A stretch of 64,000 bases of DNA. Source: G963674685 sp963674685. GTDB taxonomy: Bacteria; Lernaellota; Lernaellaia; JACKCT01. The stretch lies in NCBI GenBank assembly GCA_963674685.2, contig CAXXWT010000007.1, positions 372,001-436,000 on the forward strand, written 5' to 3'. How positions within the stretch are numbered: the first letter of the stretch is position 1; every line of letters starts with the position of its first letter. The notes below the pieces were generated by a model. The model did no database searches. It was not told the DNA's origin and saw only the letters and a list, made by a program, of their open reading frames with translations. This document shows, in pieces, positions 35,124 through 44,920 of this stretch. The position numbers and the translations under genes were made by a program.

Positions 35124-37214
35124 ATGGCAAAAGCGAAAAAAACTGACGGTTTGACTATCGAAAAGATTATGAAGGTGGAGCGCGCCGGAGCCCCGCACGT
35201 TTCGCCCGATGGACACAGCGTGGCTTTCGTTTCGGAAAAACACGATCTGAAAACGAACAAAGTCAAAAGGACGATCAAGCTCCTTTGTCTCAAGACGAAA
35301 AAGATCACCGAACTGACGCCGGGGCCCGGCAATCACACGCAGCCCGCGTGGTCGCCCGACGGCAAATACCTGGCTTTCGTCAGCAACCGCGACGAGAAAA
35401 AAGGCGCGCAGCTCTGGCTTTTACCCACCGGCGGCGGCGAGGCCTTTTGCCTGACGAGCGGATACGGCGGAGTCGCGCAGCTCACGTGGGCGCCGGACTC
35501 AAAGCGCATCGCGTATACACGCAGCGTCGTTGTTTCCAAGGATTACGATCCGAAAAAAGACGATGAATTCGACGAAGCCAAAGAACCGGCCGGCGGGAAG
35601 GTCTACGGCCTGGTCAATCCCAAATCCACCGCGCGCATCATCGACGATCTGCTCTTCCGCCCCTGGGATCACTGGCGGGACCGGCGGCGCGGTCATTTGT
35701 TCATGGTCGATATTAAAACGAGGAAAATGAACGACCTGACGCCCTGGGATATGGATGTGCCGCCGATTTCTCTGTCCGTGGATCGCTTCTGTGATTTTGC
35801 GCCGGACGGAAAAGAGATCGCCTTCGTCATGAATCCCGACGAAAAAGTGGCGCAGTCGACGAGCAACTCGATTTTCATCATGCCGATCAAGGGCATCAAC
35901 GCCGCCGGCAAGCCCCAATGCATTTCCATTAACGAAGCCTGCGACATGCATCCGCGTTACAGCCCCTGCGGCGAACTCATTTTCTACCTGGGCATGAACA
36001 AACCCGGTTACGAGGCCGACAAGACGCGCATCCGCGTGTACGACCGTAAAACGAAAAAAACGACCGCGCTGATCGACCGCTTCGATCGCGGCACGTACGA
36101 CTTCAAATTCGCGGCCGGGCGCAAGGCGCTGATCTTTTCCGCCGACGACCGGGGACGCAAAAGCCTCTACGAAGTCCACGTGGACACGAAAAAAGTCACG
36201 CAACTGACCTGCGGGACTTATAACGGAAGCTTTTGCCCGATTCCGGGAAGCGACGACCTGATCGTCACGCGGGAAACGACCGCGTCCCCCGCCGATTTTT
36301 ACCGCGTTACGCCGGGGAAGATGAAACCTTATCTCGGCGTCGGCCCGCTGCCGGAAGACATCCCCGCCGACGCCGGAGCGCGGGTCGAGCGGCTGACGAA
36401 TTTCGGCAAAGTTTTATCCGGAGTCGAAATGAACGAAGCCGAGGAATTTTGGTGCAAAGGCGCGGATAACGACCTGATCCATGGTTTTATCATCATGCCG
36501 GCCGGATTCGACTCGCGGAAAAAATATCCGCTGATTCTGCTCATCCACGGCGGCCCGCAGGGCGCCTTCTGCGATCACTTTCATTATCGCTGGAACGCGC
36601 AGGCTTTCGCCTCCACCGGCGCAGTGGTGGCCTTCCTGAATCCGCGCGGCTCAACGGGCTACGGCCAGAAGTTCACGGATCAGATTTCCGGCGACTGGGG
36701 CGGGCGGTGTTATCAGGACATCATGCGCGGCGTGGATTTCATGATCAACAACTATCGCTTCATCGACAAAAACCGCATGGGCGCGGCGGGAGCGAGCTTC
36801 GGCGGCTACATGGTCAACTGGATCGCCGGACACACCGACCGTTTCAAGGTTCTCGTGTCTCACGACGGCGTTTTCTTTTCCGAGACCATGGCCTACACCA
36901 CCGACGAACTTTGGTTCGACGAACACGAGCACGGCGGCCTGCCCCACGTGAAGCGCGAGTCTTATGTGAAATACAGCCCGCACATGTTCGTGAAAAATTT
37001 CAAAACGCCCACGCTGGTGATTCACGGTGAAAACGATTTCCGCTGCCCCATGAGCGAGGGCGTCGGCATGTTCACCGCCATGCAGGTGATGGGCGTGCCG
37101 TCGCGCTTCGTGCACATGCCCGACGAGTGCCACTGGGTGCTCAAACCGGCCAACTCGCAGGTCTGGTATCACGAAGTGCTGGGCTGGATGACAAAATACC
37201 TGGAGATAAAGTAA
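35124..37214 (+). CDS. S9-family prolyl oligopeptidase-like peptidase
   Basis: 696 residues, no signal peptide, so probably cytosolic. The first 420 residues are a propeller (blades such as PHVSPDGHSVAFVSEKHD and QPAWSPDGKYLAFVSNRDEK). The C-terminal alpha/beta-hydrolase domain has oxyanion residues in LLIHGGPQG and the triad Ser558 (GASFGGYM), Asp638 (HGENDFRCP) and His670 (ECHWV). It belongs to the acylaminoacyl-peptidase/dipeptidyl-peptidase-5-like branch that trims short or N-blocked peptides. hicBA and the dipeptidase pepD follow on the same strand. Confidence 0.93.
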   Translation: MAKAKKTDGLTIEKIMKVERAGAPHVSPDGHSVAFVSEKHDLKTNKVKRTIKLLCLKTKKITELTPGPGNHTQPAWSPDGKYLAFVSNRDEKKGAQLWLLPTGGGEAFCLTSGYGGVAQLTWAPDSKRIAYTRSVVVSKDYDPKKDDEFDEAKEPAGGKVYGLVNPKSTARIIDDLLFRPWDHWRDRRRGHLFMVDIKTRKMNDLTPWDMDVPPISLSVDRFCDFAPDGKEIAFVMNPDEKVAQSTSNSIFIMPIKGINAAGKPQCISINEACDMHPRYSPCGELIFYLGMNKPGYEADKTRIRVYDRKTKKTTALIDRFDRGTYDFKFAAGRKALIFSADDRGRKSLYEVHVDTKKVTQLTCGTYNGSFCPIPGSDDLIVTRETTASPADFYRVTPGKMKPYLGVGPLPEDIPADAGARVERLTNFGKVLSGVEMNEAEEFWCKGADNDLIHGFIIMPAGFDSRKKYPLILLIHGGPQGAFCDHFHYRWNAQAFASTGAVVAFLNPRGSTGYGQKFTDQISGDWGGRCYQDIMRGVDFMINNYRFIDKNRMGAAGASFGGYMVNWIAGHTDRFKVLVSHDGVFFSETMAYTTDELWFDEHEHGGLPHVKRESYVKYSPHMFVKNFKTPTLVIHGENDFRCPMSEGVGMFTAMQVMGVPSRFVHMPDECHWVLKPANSQVWYHEVLGWMTKYLEIK

Positions 37215-37290
37215 AAAGAGATATAGATTGAAAGTAGTGTAAGGAATCGGATCGACGGCATTGAGCGGCGATTTTCCGGAGGCCAGGCAA

Positions 37291-37512
37291 ATGCTTAACA
37301 AAAGTTATACCGCTGTGATTCACAAGGAAGGCGAGATTTTCGTGGCGCAATGCCCGGAAGTCGGCACTGTCAGTCAGGGATATTCCATCGAAGAGGCGCT
37401 GAAAAATTTGAAGGAAGCTACTGAACTTTATCTCCAAGAGTTCACCGTTGAGGAAATGGAACGCCCTTTGATTACAACTTTCGACATATCCCTTAATGAC
37501 TCGATTGCCTAA
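37291..37512 (+). CDS. hicB: HicB-type antitoxin
   Basis: 73 residues forming the partial RNase H fold of HicB: YTAVIHKEGEIFVAQCPE, GTVSQGYSIEEALKNLKEA and a helical end. It lacks a C-terminal DNA-binding domain, so it is a minimal antitoxin. ATG 37291 is preceded by GGAGGCCAGGCAA; the longer reading from 37261 has no support. It overlaps the toxin gene by 17 bases, in hicB-first order. Confidence 0.88.
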   Translation: MLNKSYTAVIHKEGEIFVAQCPEVGTVSQGYSIEEALKNLKEATELYLQEFTVEEMERPLITTFDISLNDSIA

Positions 37513-37729
37513 AATTTCAGGCAAAGCCGCCGTTCAAATACTCGAACGATTTGGCTTTAAGATGATTAGACAAAAAAGTTCACACGTCATTTTGACTAAA
37601 ATCATTGACGACAGGAAGATTGGTTGCGTTGTTCCGATGCACAAGGAATTGGCGACAGGAACGTTACGAGGAATACTTCGTCAAGCGGGAATATCCGCCG
37701 AGGAATTTTCTGAAAAATTTTATCATTAA
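37496..37729 (+). CDS. hicA: HicA-type mRNA interferase toxin
   Basis: 77 residues with the small dsRBD-like HicA fold: LPKISGKAAVQILERFGFK, the catalytic His in KSSHVILTK (about residue 28) and VVPMHKELATGTLRGILRQA. HicA toxins cleave mRNA when free of HicB. Translation from ATG 37496 overlaps the antitoxin gene, ensuring coupled synthesis. Both partners look intact. Confidence 0.9.
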   Translation: MTRLPKISGKAAVQILERFGFKMIRQKSSHVILTKIIDDRKIGCVVPMHKELATGTLRGILRQAGISAEEFSEKFYH

Positions 37730-37777
37730 TATCCTAACCACTGATTATCTGGATTCCGTTTAATTTTGGAGGAAGAA

Positions 37778-39238
37778 ATGCAAGGCGCACTGCAAGGCTT
37801 GAAGCCTGAAAAGCTTTGGGAAATTTTCGATGAAATGATGTCCATTCCGCGCGAGTCGGGAAACGAAGCCGCCGTTTTGGCGCGGCTGGAGGCGATGGCC
37901 GCGCAGGCGGGTTTTACTACGAAACGCGACAAGGCCGGAAACCTGGTGGTCTACGTTCCGGCGACGAAAGACTATGAAAATACGCCGACCGTGGTCCTGC
38001 AAGGGCACGTGGATATGGTGTGTGTGAAAAATTCCGACGTCCAGTTCGATTTCGCCAAAGACGGCATCCGCGCCGTACGCGACGGCGACTGGATCAAAGC
38101 CGACGGCACCTCCCTGGGAGCGGACAACGCCATCGGCGTGGCGGCGGGATTCGCCGCGGCGATGAATCCAAACGGCAAGCACGGCCCCATGGAAATCCTT
38201 TTAACCATCGACGAGGAAACGGGGCTCGTGGGCGCTTCGAACCTGGATGAAACGCTGATCACCGGGCGCATCCTCATGAACCTCGACTCCGAAGAACTGG
38301 GCGTTTTGTACATGGGCTGCGCCGGCGGCGGAGGCGTCAACAGCAGCCTGCCGCTGGCCTGGCGGGATGCTCCGGCGGGTCTTGTCGGCGCGAAGATCAC
38401 GGTCAAGGGACTGCGCGGCGGGCACAGCGGCGGCGACATCCACGAAAACCGGGCTAACGCCGTCAAACTCCTGGCGCGAACCTTAAACGCAATCAGGAAC
38501 ACGGATCACGCCCTGGCGGACCTGCATGGTGGGGAAAAGCACAACGCCATTCCCCGCGAGGCTTTTGCGACGCTGGCGATAAACAAGAATGATCTGCCAA
38601 AGGTGAAGGAAACGGCCGCGCAGCTTCAAAAAGATTTTCTGGAAGAATATCCCGAGGACTCTGAGCTTAAGATCATCGTCGATGAGTGCGACGCGCCGAA
38701 GCGCACCGCAAGCGACCAATCCGCCGGCGCCGCTCTTGATATGCTTCTGGCGTTTCCAAACGGCGTGCTGGCCATGCATCGGAAAATGGAGGGGCTGGTC
38801 GAGACTTCCAACAATCTGGCATGGGCGCATGTGAAGGGCGAAGCGCTGATCACGCACAATAGCCCGCGTTCGTCAAACGGCGTCGCGCTGCAAGGCGCTT
38901 TGGCGCAGATCGAGGCGGCGGCGCGCCTGGCCGGGGCGCAAAACGAAAGCGAAGAGCCGTATCCCGGATGGGATCCGAATCCGGATTCGAGAGTGTTGGG
39001 TTTGGTTGCGGAAGTTTATGAGGATCTGTTCGGCAGGCCGCCGGAGCTAAAGGCGATTCACGCCGGCCTGGAATGCGGCATCATCGGCAAGAAATTCGAA
39101 GGCATGGACATGGTTTCCTTCGGACCCGATATCGAAAACCCGCATTCCCCGGACGAACGCGTGAAGGTCGACACGGTCGAGAAGTTTTATCAGCTTCTCG
39201 AAGCCGCCCTGGAACGCATCGCCATGGGAGGATATTGA
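37778..39238 (+). CDS. pepD: Cytosol non-specific dipeptidase (aminoacyl-histidine dipeptidase)
   Basis: 486 residues, M20-family zinc dipeptidase. Metal-site motifs: LQGHVDMVC (His, Asp), SLGADNAIG, IDEETGLVGASN (Glu pair), LDSEE and a late AIHAGLECGIIGKK (His). The lid domain includes GLRGGHSGGDIHENRANA. Such enzymes hydrolyse many unblocked dipeptides including Xaa-His. The start is ATG 37778 with GGAGGAAGAA upstream, not the TTG 12 bases earlier. It complements the S9 peptidase in recycling peptides. Confidence 0.95.
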   Translation: MQGALQGLKPEKLWEIFDEMMSIPRESGNEAAVLARLEAMAAQAGFTTKRDKAGNLVVYVPATKDYENTPTVVLQGHVDMVCVKNSDVQFDFAKDGIRAVRDGDWIKADGTSLGADNAIGVAAGFAAAMNPNGKHGPMEILLTIDEETGLVGASNLDETLITGRILMNLDSEELGVLYMGCAGGGGVNSSLPLAWRDAPAGLVGAKITVKGLRGGHSGGDIHENRANAVKLLARTLNAIRNTDHALADLHGGEKHNAIPREAFATLAINKNDLPKVKETAAQLQKDFLEEYPEDSELKIIVDECDAPKRTASDQSAGAALDMLLAFPNGVLAMHRKMEGLVETSNNLAWAHVKGEALITHNSPRSSNGVALQGALAQIEAAARLAGAQNESEEPYPGWDPNPDSRVLGLVAEVYEDLFGRPPELKAIHAGLECGIIGKKFEGMDMVSFGPDIENPHSPDERVKVDTVEKFYQLLEAALERIAMGGY

Positions 39239-39246
39239 TAATTCGG

Positions 39247-39311
39247 AATGGCGAATGCGGAGCGCGGAATGATCCGACCTATTCCGAAGTCAGCATTCCG
39301 CATTCGCCATT
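39247..39311. repeat. Nested inverted repeat downstream of pepD
   Basis: AATGGCGAATGCGGA (39247-39261) is perfectly mirrored by TCCGCATTCGCCATT (39297-39311), with an inner CGGAAT/ATTCCG hairpin. It sits between convergent genes and could terminate both strands. Similar CCGAATTCCGCATTTCC words recur near 39755. Confidence 0.7.
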
Positions 39312-39345
39312 TGATTGTGTCCCGCCGGGACACTCACGTTTCTTT

Positions 39346-39639
39346 TTAATCCGTATAATAAAACGTCGTGCTTTGCCCCGTACTACTATGTTGCGTTGTG
39401 TATGTGTGACCGGATGCGTCAACTGTTACGAAGACAAAAGTTATTTCAGGATCATCCGATAAACCCCTGTCGTATGTTAACAGGTCTGATAGCTCAACAT
39501 TCTCTCCGTCATCCTGCGCTTTCTTCTCGACAGGTGTAGCGGCATTAGGCGCATCATTTTTCGTTTGCTTCTCGCATCCGATGCTTATTGTGATGATAAA
39601 AATGGCGACGAGGATAAAAATCAAATACTTGCGTTTCAT
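39346..39639 (-). CDS. Small lipoprotein with pilin-like tail
   Basis: 97 residues: a signal peptide ending ISIGC (Cys22), a short polar linker, then ELSDLLTYDRGLSDDPEITF and HTYTTQHSSTGQ with a terminal TFYYTD. The last 50 residues match the tail found in the proteins at 28285, 47214 and 47735, but the pilin-type helix is replaced by a lipid anchor. ATG 39639 has GGAGCACGGCT upstream. Function unknown. It is convergent with pepD and divergent from dprA. Confidence 0.65.
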   Translation of the reverse strand: MKRKYLIFILVAIFIITISIGCEKQTKNDAPNAATPVEKKAQDDGENVELSDLLTYDRGLSDDPEITFVFVTVDASGHTYTTQHSSTGQSTTFYYTD

Positions 39640-39822
39640 AGCCGTGCTCCTAAAACAGAACACAATCAAATTGGTTGCGGCCACCAGGTCGCGATGCGCC
39701 ACACATGCTTGCAAGGCTGCAATACTCAGAATCCGAAATCCGAAATCCGCGCTCCGAATTCCGCATTTCCTTGCGCTCTTGACGGAAATCATCATGGCCG
39801 CCTATTCTTTGCGGCGTTTATT

Positions 39823-40959
39823 ATGAATGACGAAACTCTGACATACCGGCTTGCATTGTCTTACCTGGACGGTAAGGGCGTCGGCCCGGCGACGGCGGCG
39901 AAGCTCCTGGAAAACTTCGGCAGCCCGAAGGCGATTTTTAAATCCTCCGTCGGGACGTTGCGCGACGCCGGCGCGTCGGAAAAGGCGGCCGCGGCCGTAT
40001 CCGGCTTTAATGACTGGGGCAAAATCAAGGCCGCGCAAAAGGCCCTCGAAATGGTCGGCGCGCACTGCGTGGCTTCTGACGATGACGAATATCCCGATGC
40101 GCTTCGCTCCATCGAGCACCCGCCGCCTATCCTTTACGTGCAGGGCGCCATCGAGCCCGCGGACCACCTGGCCGTCGCCATGGTCGGCACGCGCAAGCCC
40201 ACGGACTACGGCGTGCGCGTGGCGCGGTCCCTCGCCAAAGAAGCGGCGGCGTGCAAAGTGTGCGTGGTCTCGGGACTGGCCCGGGGGATCGACTCGGCAT
40301 GCCACGAAGGCGCCCTCAAGGCCGAAGGAGGGCGCACCATCGCCGTGTTGGGATGCGGGATCGACCGAATCTATCCGCCGGAAAACGCCTCCCTGGCCCG
40401 GCGCGTCGCCGAATCCGGCGCGGTGATCACGGAGTTTTTTCCCGGTGCGAGTCCGAAGCGGGAAAACTTCCCGAGGCGCAACCGCCTGATCGCCGGGTTG
40501 GCCCAGGGTTTGCTCGTCGTCGAGGCGGGTCATAAGAGCGGAACCATGATCACGGTGGACTTCGCCGCGAAACAGGGAAAGCCCGTTTTCGGCGTTCCCG
40601 GTCCTATCGATTCCCCTGTCTCCCACGGCGTTCACGGCCTGCTTCGGGACGGCGCGACGCCGGTTTTCGAGGCCATGGATTTGCTGTCGGTTCTGCTGCC
40701 CGAATACCGCCGGCGGGAGGGAATCAAGGCGCCGCCGCTTTTGGATGCGGAATCATGGAAAAAGAATTTGGACTTGACAGGGGACGCCTTCCTCGTGGTA
40801 GAAGCGCTTTCCCATGAGCCTCTTCACGTGGATGAGGTCGTTTTGAAGACCGGCATGCCGGTTCAGCGGCTGCTGACGGTGTTGCTGGAGCTTGAACTGC
40901 GCGGGGTGGTTTTACCAAAGCCCGGCAAGTATTACGTTTTGAATTTGGACGGCAAATGA
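39823..40959 (+). CDS. dprA: DNA-processing protein DprA
   Basis: 378 residues. An N-terminal helix-hairpin-helix region (GVGPATAAKLLENFGS) is followed by the DprA Rossmann domain: AMVGTRKPTDYG, VVSGLARGIDSACHEGAL, PRRNRLIAGLAQGLLVVEAG and GKPVFGVPGPI. A C-terminal winged helix (HVDEVVLKTGMPVQRLL) is present. DprA loads RecA on single-stranded DNA in natural transformation and may also serve other repair roles. The gene ends in an ATGA overlap with topA, a common neighbourhood. Confidence 0.94.
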   Translation: MNDETLTYRLALSYLDGKGVGPATAAKLLENFGSPKAIFKSSVGTLRDAGASEKAAAAVSGFNDWGKIKAAQKALEMVGAHCVASDDDEYPDALRSIEHPPPILYVQGAIEPADHLAVAMVGTRKPTDYGVRVARSLAKEAAACKVCVVSGLARGIDSACHEGALKAEGGRTIAVLGCGIDRIYPPENASLARRVAESGAVITEFFPGASPKRENFPRRNRLIAGLAQGLLVVEAGHKSGTMITVDFAAKQGKPVFGVPGPIDSPVSHGVHGLLRDGATPVFEAMDLLSVLLPEYRRREGIKAPPLLDAESWKKNLDLTGDAFLVVEALSHEPLHVDEVVLKTGMPVQRLLTVLLELELRGVVLPKPGKYYVLNLDGK

Positions 40960-43520
40960 CGCAGATCCTTTTAATCGTAGAGTCCCCGGCAAAAGCCAGA
41001 ACTTTGAACAAATACCTGGGCAAGGATTACACGGTGAAAGCCACCGTGGGTCACGTTATCGACCTTCCGAAAAAGGATCTGGGCGTGGACGTGGAAAAGG
41101 ATTTCACTCCGAAATACGTCACGATCCCCGGCAAGGCGAAGGTTATCAAGGAACTGAAAGAAGCGGCGAAAAAGGCCGATATGATCCTCCTGGCGCCGGA
41201 CCCTGATCGCGAGGGAGAAGCCATCGCCTGGCACGTGGCCAAGTCTCTTGCGGTGAAAAACAAGCCGGTCAAACGCGTTCTTTTCAACGAGATCACGAAA
41301 AAAGCCGTTCTCAAGGCCATCGAAAATCCGTCCGAGCTGGATGAAAAGAAATTCGCCAGCCAGCAGGCCCGGCGCATCCTGGACCGGCTCGTGGGATACA
41401 AGCTTTCGCCTTTCCTTTGGAAAAAAGTGAAGTCGGGGCTTTCGGCGGGTCGTGTGCAAAGCGTGGCGGTGCGCGTGGTCTGGGAACGGGAACAGGAAAT
41501 CCGCGCCTTCGTTCCACGGGAATACTGGAATATCTTCGCCGACCTGGAAGCGGAAAATCCGCCCAAGTTCCGGGCCAAGCTCATCCGCATCGGCGACGAC
41601 AAGGCCGTTGTGGGCGGCGAAAATGACGCCGTCGCCGTCAAGGAAGCGCTCGCCAAGGGCGGCTTCGCCGTATCCGATCTGAAAACGAAACAGCAGTTAA
41701 GAAGGGCCGCTCCGCCTTTTATCACCAGTTCCATGCAGCAGGCCGCCAGCAGCCGGCTTCGCATGACGCCGCGTTCCACCATGGCCGTGGCGCAGATGCT
41801 CTACGAAGGCGTGGACTTGAGCGGCGAGGGACCGGAAGGTTTGATCACGTACATGCGCACCGACTCGGTTCGCATCTCTCCCGAGGCGCAGGCCGCCGCG
41901 GCGCTATATATTAAGGATAAGTACGGGGACAAATATCTGCCGGCGAAACCGAACTTCTACAAGAGCGGCAAAAGAGCCCAGGAAGCGCACGAGGCCATCC
42001 GCCCCACGCGCATGGACGCGCCGCCGGAGAGGCTGAAGGATAAACTCAACGCGGATCAATTCCGATTGTACGAACTGATCTGGAATCGATTCGTCGCCAG
42101 CCAGATGGCCCCGGCGCTATTCGAACAAAAGAACATCGAGGCTTCGTGCGACAAGTACGTTTTCAACGCGGTGAGCACCGAGGAGAAATTCCCCGGCCAC
42201 CTGGCGGCGTACCGGGCAGGCGGCGAAAAGAACGATGATAATGTCATCTGCCTGCCGGAAGTCGCCGTCGGAGATTCGCTCAAGTGCCTGGAAGTGGAAC
42301 TGGAACAGAAATTCACACAGCCGCCCAGCCGTTTTTCCGAAGCCGCGCTGATCCGCGAACTGGAAGAGCGGGGCATCGGACGGCCTTCCACGTACGCATC
42401 CATCATGTCGACGATCCAGGACAAAGGGTACGTGGAAAAGGAAAAGGGCCTTTTACATCCCACGCCGCTGGGCGAGGTCGTCACGAAGGTTCTCATCGAG
42501 TCCTTTCCTTCCATCATGGAAATCGGCTTCACCGCCTCCATGGAGGATCAGCTCGACGACGTGGAGGAGGGGTCCAAGGACGCCAACGGCCTTCTGACCG
42601 AATTCTACGGGCCGTTTGAAAAACTGCTGGATGAAGCCGCCGAGCATATGAAGAAAAACAAGCTCAAAGGCGAAGTGACCGACGTCAAATGCGAGAAGTG
42701 CGACGCGAACATGGTGATCCGCTTTTCTCGAACCGGTCCTTTCCTGGCCTGCTCCAATTACCCGAAATGCAAAACCTCGATGAATTTCAAAAGGGACGAA
42801 AAAGGCAAGATCGTCGTCGCCGAGGAAGAAAACACGGGCATCGCATGCGACAAGTGCGGCGCAGAGATGACCGTCCGATTCGGCCGGGGCGGGCAGTTTC
42901 TGGCGTGCTCGGGCTATCCTGAGTGCAAAAGCTCCAAGAATTTCAAGAGGGACGAGGACGGGAAAATCGTCGTGATCGAAGATGAGGCAACGGAAGAGAA
43001 GTGCGAGAAGTGCGGCAAGCCCATGATCAAGCGCCAGGGGCGCTGGGGGCCGTATCTGGCGTGCTCGGGCTATCCCGAATGCAAGAACATCAAGAGCCTC
43101 AAAAAAGCCGCGGCGAAACCGCGCTATGAAGTCGAGGAAGGTTCGGAGCCGCCGTGCCCCAAGTGCGGCAAACCCACGAAACTGCGCGTGAGCCGCTACG
43201 GTTCCCACTTCTGGTCGTGTTCCACGTATCCGAAATGCCGGGGAACGCTGGCTTACGATACGGGATTCGCGTGCCCCGCGCCGGACTGCGACGGGACGCT
43301 GGTGGAACGCCTGCCGCGCAAGCGAAACGAGAAAAAGCAGCCCTTTTGGGCCTGCAGCAAATGCGAATACATCTCCAACGACCGGCCCATCAAACAGGCG
43401 TGCCCGAAGTGCGGCAATGAATACGTGGTCGAGCATCGGGAACGCGGCGCCGATCCGGAGTCGGCCCCGACGCTGATGTGCGCGAAGGACAATTGCGACT
43501 GGCAAAAAGAGCCGGAGTAA
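40956..43520 (+). CDS. topA: DNA topoisomerase I
   Basis: Type IA topoisomerase of 854 residues that relaxes negative supercoils. The TOPRIM start LLIVESPAKARTLNKYLG and LAPDPDREGEAIAWH carry the Mg2+ acidic residues, and the nucleophile is Tyr299 in ITYMRTDSVRIS. The toroidal domains include GRPSTYASIMSTIQDKGYVE. The tail holds at least five four-Cys zinc ribbons (for example CEKCDANMV...CSNYPKC and CDKCGAEMT...CSGYPEC), more than many homologues. It is translationally coupled to dprA. Confidence 0.97.
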   Translation: MTQILLIVESPAKARTLNKYLGKDYTVKATVGHVIDLPKKDLGVDVEKDFTPKYVTIPGKAKVIKELKEAAKKADMILLAPDPDREGEAIAWHVAKSLAVKNKPVKRVLFNEITKKAVLKAIENPSELDEKKFASQQARRILDRLVGYKLSPFLWKKVKSGLSAGRVQSVAVRVVWEREQEIRAFVPREYWNIFADLEAENPPKFRAKLIRIGDDKAVVGGENDAVAVKEALAKGGFAVSDLKTKQQLRRAAPPFITSSMQQAASSRLRMTPRSTMAVAQMLYEGVDLSGEGPEGLITYMRTDSVRISPEAQAAAALYIKDKYGDKYLPAKPNFYKSGKRAQEAHEAIRPTRMDAPPERLKDKLNADQFRLYELIWNRFVASQMAPALFEQKNIEASCDKYVFNAVSTEEKFPGHLAAYRAGGEKNDDNVICLPEVAVGDSLKCLEVELEQKFTQPPSRFSEAALIRELEERGIGRPSTYASIMSTIQDKGYVEKEKGLLHPTPLGEVVTKVLIESFPSIMEIGFTASMEDQLDDVEEGSKDANGLLTEFYGPFEKLLDEAAEHMKKNKLKGEVTDVKCEKCDANMVIRFSRTGPFLACSNYPKCKTSMNFKRDEKGKIVVAEEENTGIACDKCGAEMTVRFGRGGQFLACSGYPECKSSKNFKRDEDGKIVVIEDEATEEKCEKCGKPMIKRQGRWGPYLACSGYPECKNIKSLKKAAAKPRYEVEEGSEPPCPKCGKPTKLRVSRYGSHFWSCSTYPKCRGTLAYDTGFACPAPDCDGTLVERLPRKRNEKKQPFWACSKCEYISNDRPIKQACPKCGNEYVVEHRERGADPESAPTLMCAKDNCDWQKEPE

Positions 43521-43799
43521 CCCCTTTGTTTTTATTGAATCAATGCGATTGGGCTGAAGGGAAAAACAAGAAATTCATTGACAGGCATCAAGGCTTATAG
43601 TAACCGGTTAAAAGCGCATGCAGGCGGCGTTTTATATCCTGCACGGCATAAAAAGGTCGTGTATCAATGATTGAAAAACGAACATCCTCTTTTCATCCGC
43701 ATCAAGGAAATTCCACGGAGATGGGCTGTCGTTACAATCCGCCGGAAAAGCGACTTAACGGAATTTACAACGTCACATTTTACCGTCGGAAAAGATATT

Positions 43800-44111
43800 A
43801 TGGGTAAGCTGGAGAAAATGTTCCGTGAAAAACTGGCGTTGCTCCTCGGCGTTAGCGAGGAAATGATCACCGACGATTTCTTGAAGGCGGCTCTTAAAAA
43901 GAAACAGGAACACGGCGGCAAGTTGAATCGCACTGATGATTTTATTATCGGCGGCAATCTCTCCGCCCGTTATTTGCGCTATCTCGACGAAGGATATCTT
44001 CTTCGAATTGAGGCAAAGAACAAACAATTCGTGGAAAAGATGGACGAGATAAAAAGAAAATCTCAAAAGAAGAATTTCTGGGGACGGATTTTTATAAAAC
44101 TTACGGCATGA
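43800..44111 (+). CDS. Hypothetical protein, charged helical
   Basis: 103 residues from ATG 43800, which has GGAAAAG six bases upstream; a longer in-frame reading from 43671 is less supported. It is helical and Lys-rich, with LGVSEEMITDDFLKAALKKK, RTDDFIIGGNLSARYLRYLD and a terminal KKNFWGRIFIKL. There is no signal peptide, motif or homologue I recognise. It has lower GC than its neighbours. A membrane-protein gene of similar composition follows after 61 bp, so the two may form a small accessory pair. Confidence 0.5.
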   Translation: MGKLEKMFREKLALLLGVSEEMITDDFLKAALKKKQEHGGKLNRTDDFIIGGNLSARYLRYLDEGYLLRIEAKNKQFVEKMDEIKRKSQKKNFWGRIFIKLTA

Positions 44112-44172
44112 AATTCCTTCCGAGATTCGCAAAAATGAGGAGTTTCAACTCCTTTTTTTGTGGGGATTCCAA

Positions 44173-44844
44173 ATGAGTGCTGATGATAAAATCAGAGGCG
44201 TCGAAAGAGAGATTATCGAGAGAATTTTGGCGATGCTTCAGGATAAATACCCTGCATTCGATGGCGGCACATATTATCTTGCCATGAAGTTCGGCATCGA
44301 GAATGTTATTGGATTTCATAATCTTAGAGACATGATTACGCATATTAAAACCGCTATCGTGGACGTAAATACTCTTAGAGAACGGGAAGACCAGCTTCTG
44401 TTGGCGGAAGAGCATCTTAGAAGAGCGCTCGTCGAACCCTATGAGCTGGCCGCGGCTGAAATGTTCAAAAAAGCAAGCGATCTTTACCGGGAATATCTGG
44501 ATCTCATTTTGATTGCAAAGAAGGAAGATATAAATTTTATCAAGGGGCCGTCGCAGGAAGTCATTGAACAACTGTTAAAACGGGAAGTGCCGGGTTTGAT
44601 GGCGCAGGGCAGAGAGAAAAAGGCGGTCAATTTATGGGATACTACCTGGGAAGACGGTGTCAAAGCATTTGAATTGGCCGCCGAAAGATCACTTTATGCA
44701 TACGAACATATGCAAAAGGATGTTGAAGTCTTGAAAACCCGAAACTTGTATTGGAAAAATAGAGTCTATTTTATTTGGGGTTTAACGGCTACCGCGTTAT
44801 TCGGAATAGCCGGTATCATAATCACGATTATGCTTGCAAAATAA
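44173..44844 (+). CDS. Hypothetical tail-anchored membrane protein
   Basis: 223 residues. A long helical cytosolic part (IERILAMLQDKYPAF, TLREREDQLLLAEEHLRRAL, AAAEMFKKASDLYREYLDL) ends in a single C-terminal membrane segment (about 198-221, VYFIWGLTATALFGIAGIII). The ATG at 44173 is preceded by a poor ribosome site. GC content is lower than the surrounding genes, as in the preceding ORF, which hints at transfer. I do not recognise the family. Confidence 0.6.
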   Translation: MSADDKIRGVEREIIERILAMLQDKYPAFDGGTYYLAMKFGIENVIGFHNLRDMITHIKTAIVDVNTLREREDQLLLAEEHLRRALVEPYELAAAEMFKKASDLYREYLDLILIAKKEDINFIKGPSQEVIEQLLKREVPGLMAQGREKKAVNLWDTTWEDGVKAFELAAERSLYAYEHMQKDVEVLKTRNLYWKNRVYFIWGLTATALFGIAGIIITIMLAK

Positions 44845-44920
44845 TTTCCAATTATAGCATCGTATAACTTGCGTTCAGCGCGTTTTACAATAGTGTCGCG
44901 CTCAAAAATGAAATGTGAAA

